Under the pieces are notes generated by a model. The model saw only the letters and a list, made by a program, of their open reading frames with translations. It was not told the DNA's origin and made no database searches. From positions 186,001 through 250,000 of the forward strand of contig NADL03000543.1 of NCBI GenBank assembly GCA_002205965.3: a DNA stretch of 64,000 nt. Direction: 5' to 3'. The stretch is from Kappaphycus alvarezii (Eukaryota; Rhodophyta; Florideophyceae; Gigartinales; Solieriaceae). Of the stretch, positions 56,186-64,000 are shown one piece after another. Position 1 is the first letter of the stretch. Each line of letters begins with the position of its first letter. The translations under genes were made by a program, and so were the position numbers.

Positions 56186-57062
56186 TGGCCCCTTTGAAAG
56201 AAAGAATGAAGATCTTGAGGACTTTCCATGATGAGCTAGGGCATTGGGATCTCGAAACAACCAAAAAATTCGTAACTGAGAGATTCTGGTGGCCCGGTAT
56301 CCATAAGGACGTCTATAACTTCGTGAAAAGCTGCGACAACTGCCAAAAATTCACTCCAATACGAAAGTATAAGACAACTCTAAGTTTTCCAGTTTCCGGT
56401 CTCTTTGAAACCTTCTCAATTGACTTCGCGGGCCCGTTCAAGGAAACTTCTTCCGGAAACAAATATCTCCTTATAGGGGTGGAACATCTTACTGAATGGC
56501 CAATAGCAGTTGCAGTTGAGGAGGCAAATGCTGAGGTGGTACTGAGATTCATCGAAAAGAAATAATTGAACCGTTTGGTCTTCCAAAAAGGATCATCTCG
56601 GATAACGCCCTTTGTTTTACTGCGACTTCACTGCTTCGTTTTTTGTAAGAGAAGGGATTCAGCTGAAGACCGTTCTCGCATACGCTCCTATGTCCAACGG
56701 GAAAGCGGAGAGGATGGTTGGAACCATCAAACGAGCAATATCGAAAACTATGTTGGAGAATGAAATCCAGTGGGAAGATGCCTTACCAAAAGTGTTATAC
56801 GGCTACCGTCGAATAAGAGGAAGAAATGGACGCTCACCATTCGAGCTAATGTACGGAAGGGCTCCTAGAATGTTACAGAGAGACATGGAAACAAATATTA
56901 TCGATGAAGAGAGTAGGGAAGTTGAACTACTGGCCACCGAAGGCTGCAGATCACACCGCGCGCTAACACAGACAAGAAATAAGGATGCAGAACCTGCAGT
57001 CAGAACCTTTTCACATGGCTCTAAAGTACTTGTAGTACATGGAAAAGCAATGCAGCCGCTGT
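56185..57062 (+). pseudogene. Integrase of gypsy B
   Basis: The zinc domain is complete: HDELGHWDLETTKKFV, then FVKSCDNCQKF. Core: FSIDFAGPFKETSSG (first Asp), then after a frame change near 56565 a degraded RIISDNALCFTATS (second Asp) and APMSNGKAERMVGTIKRAIS (Glu, about 56695-56720). PFELMYGRAPRML follows. With all catalytic residues in place and only one or two frame breaks, this copy is close to intact. Confidence 0.8.
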
Positions 57063-57432
57063 GAAGTGGCCGGCCTTCCAAACCAAGTACTCGAACCCTT
57101 GCATCGTCACGGAGGAAAGACACCCGCACTATCAGCTCTGTTCAAGCTCAGGGAAGAGATCAAGGAGGGCCATCCATGCACGTCGTCTGGTCCCTTACCA
57201 TCAGAGGCCTGAAGAATTCCTTCTCACACAGGACTATGCGCAACCACTGGGCATACTCATCTTTAACTATAGAATGATTCCTATGGGAGGAAAAAGGGCC
57301 TGGGAATGGATCATCTCGGTTACGCGGGACTACTACGAACTCCACGTAATTATCCATTTCTACATTAATATATGCCTATGTTTTCGTACGTTGAACGGAC
57401 CATTGCTACCTGAAGATGATTTCAACTATTAA
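57061..57432 (+). CDS. GPY/F module of gypsy B integrase and tail
   Basis: The frame KWPAFQTKYSNPCIVTEERH, PHYQLCSSSGKRSRRAIHAR and RLVPYHQR is the GPY/F C-terminal module that binds DNA in Ty3 integrases. It lies one frame off the preceding region, after the TGA at 57061-57063. The remaining part (to 57432) has no recognised domain. Confidence 0.6.
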   Translation: MKWPAFQTKYSNPCIVTEERHPHYQLCSSSGKRSRRAIHARRLVPYHQRPEEFLLTQDYAQPLGILIFNYRMIPMGGKRAWEWIISVTRDYYELHVIIHFYINICLCFRTLNGPLLPEDDFNY

Positions 57433-57439
57433 TAAGAGT

Positions 57440-57809
57440 TCTATTTTCATTCCAAAACGGAAGGTTCACGGAAGCAGGTCCAGAGTTTGTGGAGGTAATA
57501 TATCATTACTCTATAGGAAGATATGGAATGGTAGCTGCTGGAGACTTGTCGCAAACGTATCTGAATATTATCCGTCCAATTTACGTATTTCTCAAGAACA
57601 ACCAAGACATGCGACTGAGAGGTTACGCCTTACCCCCGGATATGGAATACAGGCTGGTCCCGTATCCTCTATGGGACATCCATGTTGGCATAGAGAGCAT
57701 GGCCGTATCCATTGCAAATGCACTTAGCCTTAGTGTCGCCACCCTTGGCGAAAACTCTTACCTTTTGCATCCACATACGGACTGCGCTCCTGTACTTGAA
57801 CTTATCTGA
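57440..57809 (+). CDS. Unidentified ORF downstream of gypsy B
   Basis: Open for about 120 codons in the frame carrying VEVIYHYSIGRYGMVAAGDL, SQTYLNIIRPIYVFLKNNQD and WDIHVGIESMAVSIANALSL, ending TGA at 57807. It has balanced amino-acid use and looks protein-like, but no ATG at its left edge and no family I recognise. It may be an extra ORF of gypsy B, an exon of a host gene, or chance. Confidence 0.25.
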
Positions 57810-59440
57810 CTGTGTAGTCAGCCTTGGTGCTTCCACGAGGTTGCTTGCTGAGATCTCTGTGGCCCCTGGGCCCATAAATATGGTTTACAGCGCCCCTATG
57901 AGCGGTAGATAGGTGCTATGTGTTAGCTGGGGGCACTGATATCAATCAGATGACAGGTTGGGGTAAGACGTGGGTAGAGCGGATTTCACACAGTGATTCG
58001 GCACAAGCTGCCTGCTACCTCCTTCTCCCTAGGAGGCCCGCTATTGTCTTAGCTTTTATAGACTATCGTTCTGCCTCAGACATGACACTCACGTCTTCCT
58101 CATGTGCGCTCTGCACTAAACAGATCTTCTCCTATCATTCATTAAACTAGAAATGCAAAGCTGAGTACATCAGCTTGCATTCGTCTCTATCCGTCTTACG
58201 CTCTCCCCAGCGTATTGCGGATCAATGCAAACGTAAAGGGGCCCGTGCTCTCTGTAACACGCAAACTCCCTGTCCACGAGGGACAGGTGTAAAGGAATAT
58301 ATCCCACAACAATACAGTGCCTGCTGGTTAGCAGTGAATCAGATCAAAAAAAGATCACAAAATTAGCTCTGCCGATGGCAGTACAGTATGTGTGCCAATT
58401 GCACTACAATTCTGACGTGTTTTTCGTCCTTAACGTAGCGTGTATGCGCTGTCTCTATTTCATCTCTTCAACTTGTTACACTCATTGGAGAAGTCTTTTT
58501 TCTCCCTTAAAGTTTTTCAACACAGATAGCTTTTCTGTTACAGCAAATGAACCCTCTGTGTTCCCCTTTGGCCAAAACATCCGCCGCAGTAAACGAACCC
58601 CGAAAATTAAGTATACTAACCCATTCAAGTAAAACACCATGTACACCCCGTCTTTTCTCCCATTGCAGTAGTGTAGTTCTCGAAGCGGGTGCTGTAGGAG
58701 GCAGTAATTTCATAAAATTTTCACTCATTCACTGAGCAAGTCTTGGTGATTTGTATTCTAGAAGGTCATGATATCAACGTCTCGAATGATTGGCACACAG
58801 TACAGTGCGATAAAGGTGGGAATTTTTACTCTATTGTGAATGACCAGCGAGGAGTCGTGTCAACTAAGGCGGACCCCATTGGCGCCTGAGGTTAGTCCTG
58901 GATATGGATGGGTTCAGTCCGTAATTAGTGCATATTTTGATGAAAATCCAACTGACCATAAACCAATTGACAATGATACTATATCTACGCTCCGGTACAA
59001 ATTTTACTGGATACCAACCCACATATCTACCACAGTAAATTAACCCCCCATTTACACATGGAGAAATATGTGTGCCCGGTCTGACCTATGCCTGGGACAG
59101 GTATGGCTGAGAACCCTGCTGCACACCAAAATCTTTGCAGAACACTGACCACTCCACTGCACACCCACACCTCTGCCGGGCATCGATACTTCCACCCTAC
59201 ATCCGCACCCTTGCTGCCCACCGTCAACTCTGCTTCTTTCCTTTACTTCCGGCATACACGCACGCAACTGCAGGCGGTGCCCCTGCCTGCGTGGTTTGGT
59301 GTCGCTGCTGCTCTGCAGCCCACAGTAGCTCCCCCTTTGACTGTTGCTGCTGTTCTTCGTGTTGCGTGCTCTTGCTACCGCTCTATTAAACAACCTGGAG
59401 CGGGATGCAGTACCTTTCTCCGTTTCCTATGCGATAGCGG
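57810..59440. other. Region without a recognised gene
   Basis: Short frames only. 57960-58145 has LTR-like character (a TTTTATAGACTATCG TATA-like box and an end TCTTCTCCTATCATT that loosely recalls the 5' LTR end of gypsy B), but overall similarity to it is not visible. Dispersed TACAGTAC motifs lie at 58381 and 58799. Confidence 0.3.
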
Positions 59441-59446
59441 TGGTTT

Positions 59447-59545
59447 GAAAGGGGAAAGGTTTAGGTGTTTTACTCTTGGCTGATACATCCGATCTATCCC
59501 ATGGTTTCCAGACAACCACAATCGACTCAAAAAGGGTTTGAGAGT
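59447..59545 (-). mobile_element. LINE-1f 3' end fragment
   Basis: Plus strand AAGGGGAAAGGTTTAGGTG through TTTTACTCTTGG, CCGATCTATCCCATGG and CACAATCGACTCAAAAAGGG is the reverse complement of the 3' UTR in copy a. Truncated at 59545. Confidence 0.7.
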
Positions 59546-61500
59546 GCCGCTCACTTCGATATGGATTGTTATGACAAGGTGCGGAGGATATACTGTAGAT
59601 GTAAAGGCATGCCGCCGCTGACCTCCCGTCGAAGGGAAAGGGATCTTTACTTATTGCTTATCATCCTGCATCCTGGCTGGGCTCAAGCCCGCCTTCAAAC
59701 GAGTACTGTAGGTATTGTACTGTACCACCGTATTTCTCCTCGGCCAATCCGCAACTGCTTCGTGTAGCACTGGAGACAGCTGACCATGTCTTTCAAATAT
59801 TAAATCATTCCGAATCTTCCTCCTCTAGCAACGCCTCAGGCCAAAACTGGGCCGAAAAAAGCAAGCTATGGTGTACCTTGGAAATTAAGCCAATGTAATT
59901 GGCCAATCTTTGGGGAACCCCTGGCCAATTATTGCTTCAGCTTACCGTGCGGTCCAATAGACACTGCCGGTTAGGGAAAAACGAGCGATGATTCCACGCT
60001 ATACAGGAAATCTTTGGCCAATGTCAACGTTGGCTTGCTTTGGGCATAAATTGTGCTGAAGTCCGGGCGATAGCTATTTCTATCCGTTTAGATTTCCCTT
60101 GCTAGAAGTATCAGACGAATAAGTAAACTATCCTATCATTCCCCCGATATCTACTTGACTTGGGATCATCGGGTGGGGTCAGTCGGTGTAAACTCAAGAT
60201 AAGTAAAGAGTAAAGATTTCATCATCGTGGACGGTAGGTAATTGAGAGAGGGGCGTTGTACGCTTCCGGGAGTGCATTTCCGGCATTCTGCGTTACTGGC
60301 CGTGTGAGGCTGGTAGACGGCACAAGGTTGAACTGAATAGAGTTGCTGACGACTTTAACAACCCCAGCTATCCTCGTTTGGACGGTTTTGATGTACTTGG
60401 GAGGGTGTGGTAGAGGGAGAGTTTCCTGCCTTGGATTGCCACGAGCACGCTTGAATATCTACAAGATACATGCTTGACGCAAGCGTGAATCTGTGCGAAT
60501 GCGCTGCACCGGGCGATGGGCCTTTCCTAGCAGAGTGTGCCGCCGGCGCCAATGTCTGGTTCTGGATGGGCTTGGAATATAGTGTTGGCGACTCCACGTA
60601 TACGAACCTGTTGTTCAGCCGAATACGATAATGATCTCATCTTGGAGTCGGTGTCGCAGAGTTTGAAATTTCTAGAGTGAGGCCTCTGTTGAGCATTTCA
60701 GCTTACTGTAAGCAGGGCCATAGCGTGTAAAAGAGACGCAGTTGAGAGGGTACTGAAATGCTGTGCTAGGAAAGTAGGTGTGGTGTAGTGTGGACGAGAC
60801 TGGACGCACAGAACTGTGTTGGATTAGAATTTCAGAAACGGATGATCCGTGTCTGTCTGCACGGCCTTTGGCGTGCATTTGTTTTAATGAGGGCGCAAAT
60901 ACACTGTTTGCCTGGGGGGGTTATCGGGAGGTGAGAATGTGTTCACATGGGCAGGGGGAACCCATGGCGTGAGGGTTTTGGTGGAAAGTAAATGGGGTGC
61001 ATATGGTAGATAAGCTGTAAACAGGAATCTTAGTTTGTAATCATGAAATAAAACTGCGCGTACGCCTCTGCTAAAAAAAGTGATTTGCATGTGTGTGTGT
61101 TCGAAGGGGACATATAGTAATTTTTATGTCTTGAGATGTGCCGGAATTTGGGCTGGGGTGTTCTACGTGGAACTGAAGAGAATGCACGAGTTGTGATTTT
61201 TTTTCAGTAAATGAGATGTTGTGGACATTTTATTCGCGGATCGTGCAGATGACTGGGTATAATGCGAGGATGAGCAAGTGTCGGATGGGGAATGTGCAAC
61301 TTGGTTGTAAGTTGGTTGGAGGGAGAAGGGTGATTGAATCTTTGACGATTGTATGTACGGGTGCTTAAAGTGTATTGCATGATGTAGAGCACGCATGAGT
61401 TGAAATTTGCACCAACTGGCAAGGGGGAAGAGGGGTGGTTCGCTTGAAGTGAGGTACAGTATGTCTTGCCAGGTTGCTGTGGATATTTGCGCAGTGCTCA
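59546..61500. other. Upstream intergenic region of the transglutaminase gene
   Basis: No supported gene. 59890-60020 contains several TTGGCCAAT words, two in near-palindromic arrangement around 59898-59930, a CCAAT-like cluster. 60890-61450 is G-rich and C-poor on the plus strand, with a TGTGTGTGTG run at about 61091. Minus-strand frames there (61163-61567) are composition-driven. Confidence 0.35.
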
Positions 61501-61553
61501 CGCGGACGCAGACGCAGATGCAGATGCAGACGCAGACGCAGACGCAGACGGCG
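61501..61553. repeat. Six-base tandem repeat (GACGCA/GATGCA)n
   Basis: About eight units of GAC/TGCA in a row. The minus-strand translation is repeated Ser-Ala or Cys-Val and is not a gene. Confidence 0.85.
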
Positions 61554-61769
61554 TTTGAGGTGACCAAGGAAGGGTATTGAGTGTTGTTGAAGGGGAGTGT
61601 ATTGGTAGCGTGCTGTAGGGCTGACAGACGAGTTGAGCTGTGGAGTGATGGGGACTACTGTACGGTATTGTTTTGATTGGCATAAACGTGGAGAGCAAAC
61701 GATATTGCCATGTCGATACTGGGATATTCCGAGCAAGTTTCAATAAGATACTGACTGTCTTTATTGGTG

Positions 61770-61885
61770 GAATACAGTACAGTACAGTACTGTAATGTAT
61801 TATAACTCGCACCTGTCACATAGTGCCGACGCGCATGACGAGTACAGCACTGTACAGTACAGTACAGTACAGTACAGTGCAGTGC
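61770..61885. repeat. Five-base tandem repeat (ACAGT)n, two tracts
   Basis: ACAGTACAGTACAGTACTGTA at 61776-61796 and a longer array at about 61842-61884, containing an internal inversion (CACTGTACAGTAC). The unit equals the dispersed GTACAGTAC motif found elsewhere in the window, so the array may be its source or product. Confidence 0.8.
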
Positions 61886-62103
61886 GTGTAGAGTATTGAT
61901 TGGAGTTTCCAAAGGAAAGTGTGTACTGCACGTTGTATCTTGTCTGCATCAATGACGTGGCGTCCAATCCTTCCCCACAACCACTGGTACAAAAAAAAAA
62001 CAAATCCGATATCCTCCAGCACCGCAATCTCCCTCACCCACATGACCTTCTCTAACAATCCACAAATGTCGGTTCCCTTCACTCCCAACCCTACAAATTC
62101 CCA

Positions 62104-62110
62104 TATAAAA
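62104..62110 (+). promoter_or_regulatory. TATA box of transglutaminase gene
   Basis: TATAAAA in CCATATAAAACCCC, 80 bp upstream of the ATG at 62184, followed by a leader made of CCTCCC words. Same layout as the gene at 29130. Confidence 0.55.
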
Positions 62111-62183
62111 CCCCTGCCTCCCTGCCTCCCACCCTCCCCTCCCTCCCCAACCCTACGCATCAAACAAACAAACTCAAAAAACC

Positions 62184-63990
62184 ATGACTCCAACCCCCAC
62201 CCCTCCCCCTCCTCCCTACGCGAGGCCCATCAAACCACCCAATACCGCACCACAACTCTAATCCTCCGCCAGGGTCTCCCCCTCACCCTCACCAACCTCA
62301 CCCCCCCACCACTCTCACCCTCCATGCCCCCACCCCACCTCCACACAACCCCCACCCCATCCCCCTCTCCCCACCCCACCCCAACCACCTTCCACCTCCA
62401 ACCCCCTCCACCCCACCCAACCCACACCCTCCACATTCCCCTCTCGGCCCCGCCAGGCCTATACACCCTTGACGACTCCACAAACACTCCCCCCTCCCTT
62501 TCCTCATCCTCTTCAACCCCTACCATCCCCAATCCCCCTTTCATCTCCCCCCTTCCGAATCCATCCCAGAATATTTACAAGCCTCCTCCGGCCGCGTCTA
62601 CGTCGGCAATCACACCTCCCCAGCCTCCGTCCCTTGGAACTACTCCCCCTTTCACCCCGTCGTTCCCCTCGTCGCCCTGCATTTGGTTCACACCTTGCCC
62701 TTACACCGTCGTTCAAGCCCCGTCCATGTCCTCCGTCATCTGTCCGCAATGTTAAACTCCCAGGATGATGGCGGCATCTTGGTCGGCAATTGGTCGGGCG
62801 ATTATTCCCATGGCACACATCCTTCCGCCTGGACTGGCTCCTTGCGTATCCTTCGTCAGTTTTGGGATCACTTGCAACCCGTAAAGTATGCTCAATGTTG
62901 GGTCTATGCATGTGTCTTTACCTCGTTGTTACGCGCATTGGGTATTCCTGCCATGCCGGTCACCAATTTCGAATCCGCTCATGAGTCCACCAAGCCGTAT
63001 AACAGAGTCGTCGAGTATATGTACGCCCATGATGGTGAGATGGTGGAGAGCTTGAATCGTGGTTCTGTTTGGAACTTTCATGTATGGACTATGGCCTGGG
63101 CGAGGCGTGATGATCTGACCGCCGTGATGGAGGAGCATGGTGTCGATTATCACGGCTGGCAGGTTGTCGATGGCACCCCGCAGGAGATGTCGGCGGGGGT
63201 CTTTCGGGTTGGTCCGGCGCCGGTGGCCGCTGTGAAGAGGGGATGGGAGGTCAAGTATGATGCCGACTTTATCATCGGGGAGGTGAATGCAGATTTGGTT
63301 AGGTATTGGGAACAGGAGGAGGGCAGTGGCAAGTATGTCCCTTGGCGGCGGGAGCGTAGAACGATCGGGAAGAAGCTTAGTGTGAAGATGGTGGGGCGGG
63401 ATGAACGGAGGGATGTGACGGGGTGGTACAAGTTTGAAGAGGGCAGTGAGGAGGAGAGACGCGCCTTTTTTAACCGCCCGTCGCATGCTGTGGAGGTGGA
63501 GGAAGGGGTGTGGGATGTCTCGTTTGGCATGTGGGCCCCGGGCGAGGTACAGGTGGGGCAGGATGTGGAGTTTGCGGTGGTGGCGGAAAGTGGGGTGGAG
63601 GGGGAGCTGGAGGTGAGGTTTCGGTGCGTGTATGGTGTGACCGATTATACTGGGAGGATGGTGGAGAGGTTGGGAAGTATTGTGGAGGATGTGGTTGTGA
63701 GGGAGAATGGTCAGCAGGTGAAGAGACTGGTGGTGACAGCGGCGGAGTATGAAAAGGTGCTGGCGGTTGGAATGTCCACTATTTTGTTCAAGTGCTCCGC
63801 AAAGGTGAAGGGGAGCGGGCAGCGGTGGGCGGAGGAGGCATTGGTGAGGGTTGATGTGGACGGCGTCTTGGAGGTCCACGCGCCTAGTGAGGCAGAGGTG
63901 GGGGAAGAGGTTATGGTCGGGGTCAAGGTTGTGAATCTGACGCAGTTGACATTGACAGAGGTTGTACTGTTAGTGGAAGGGAGGGGCTGA
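62184..63990 (+). CDS. Factor XIII-like (animal-type) transglutaminase, apparently frameshifted
   Basis: Forms isopeptide bonds between Gln and Lys side chains, Ca-dependent. The likely ATG (62184, context AAACCATGACT) opens a Pro-rich start. The N-terminal domain lies in another frame (YRTTTLILRQGLPLTLTNL, like the LxVRRGQxF block). From about 62500 a third frame carries FLILFNPYHPQ, LNSQDDGGILVGNWSGDY and SAWTGS, then the active site YAQCWVYA (Cys at 62896), SVWNFHVW (His at 63079) and GWQVVDGTPQE (Asp at 63169). Calcium-site residues are kept: EVNADL near 63283 and FEEGSEEERR at 63433. One beta-barrel follows; the second is barely begun at the TGA (63988). Frame changes occur near C runs at 62190-62212 and 62489-62494. 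No introns are needed. No signal peptide was seen. Plus-strand codons favour GC in the third position. Length to 63990 is about 602 residues against roughly 690-730 for animal homologues. The GC-rich gene is unlike its AT-rich surroundings. Confidence 0.85.
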
Positions 63991-64000
63991 CGGGAACAGA

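Larger units (their letters stand above)
51840..57200 (+). mobile_element. Ty3/gypsy retrotransposon B
   Basis: Probable 5' LTR, PBS, gag with two zinc knuckles, protease, RT, RNase H, full integrase with DDE and GPY/F module. Same lineage as element A but much better preserved: a few frame changes only. A 3' LTR could not be recognised by similarity to the region upstream of gag, so the right limit is set at the end of integrase similarity (near RRLVPYHQR, 57183-57209) and the left limit is approximate. Confidence 0.85.

Noticed and set aside
57960-58145. Candidate 3' LTR of gypsy B
   Set aside because: TATA-like box and a similar end, but no convincing similarity to the region upstream of the PBS.
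58375-58632. ATG-initiated 85-codon ORF ending RRSKRTPKIKYTNPFK, slightly copia-like
   Set aside because: Only the short basic tail recalls copia linkers; no adjacent integrase or RT.
61163-61567. Minus-strand ORF of 134 codons with CVCVCV and related repeats
   Set aside because: It is the translation of the six-base tandem repeat and G-rich tract; no family and composition-driven.
62929-63879. Minus-strand ORF of 316 codons
   Set aside because: Antisense shadow of the transglutaminase; His/Leu/Pro-rich and explained by GC-biased third positions on the plus strand.

Overview
This is a repeat-rich eukaryotic nuclear window. Most recognisable coding sequence belongs to retrotransposons; only three loci look like host genes. 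The host genes are intron-poor, GC-rich and carry C-rich 5' leaders. They are separated by long AT-rich stretches without ORFs. The organism cannot be fixed from this sequence. A red macroalga or another non-animal protist would fit: the chromodomain Ty3 element and the DDE transposon relic resemble families I associate with oomycetes and algae, and the non-LTR elements carry a restriction-like endonuclease. This placement is inference.

Layout. 860-1803 is a decayed DDE_Tnp_4-type transposase. 3615-7482 is a truncated Ty3/gypsy element (A) that ends abruptly in a telomere-like CCCTAAA-type tract. 7513-17640 is an AT-rich desert. 17640-19490 is unidentified decayed sequence. 19855-30722 is a cluster of non-LTR retrotransposon fragments from two families (LINE-1f and LINE-2f; these are my labels). 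Embedded in it are a probable secreted or membrane protein gene (22537-23305) and a DUF4345-like membrane protein gene (29130-29559). 30723-42352 is a copia element with 270-bp LTRs, itself inserted in a LINE-1f copy. The copia was then hit twice: by a chromodomain Ty3/gypsy element (D, 34899-40791, 592/595-bp LTRs) in its RT/RNase H region, and by a 519-bp LINE-2f fragment in its 3' LTR. 44343-44700 is a pogo/Tigger-like transposase relic. 44700-51790 is a second AT-rich desert. About 51840-57200 holds a second, better preserved Ty3/gypsy element (B) of the same lineage as A. 61500-61890 has short tandem repeats. 62184 to the window end is a factor XIII-like (animal-type) transglutaminase gene with its catalytic Cys-His-Asp triad intact.

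Two themes stand out. First, the nested insertions leave target-site duplications from which the order LINE-1f, then copia, then gypsy D and LINE-2f can be read. Second, all three host genes change reading frame at or beside C or G runs, and the two nearly identical LTRs of the young gypsy D differ mainly by single-base homopolymer changes. Many frameshifts in this window may therefore be sequencing or assembly errors. No novel defence or biosynthetic system was found. The items most worth follow-up are the transglutaminase, the cysteine-containing membrane protein, the conserved 3' ends of the two LINE families, and the dispersed TACTGTAC motif.
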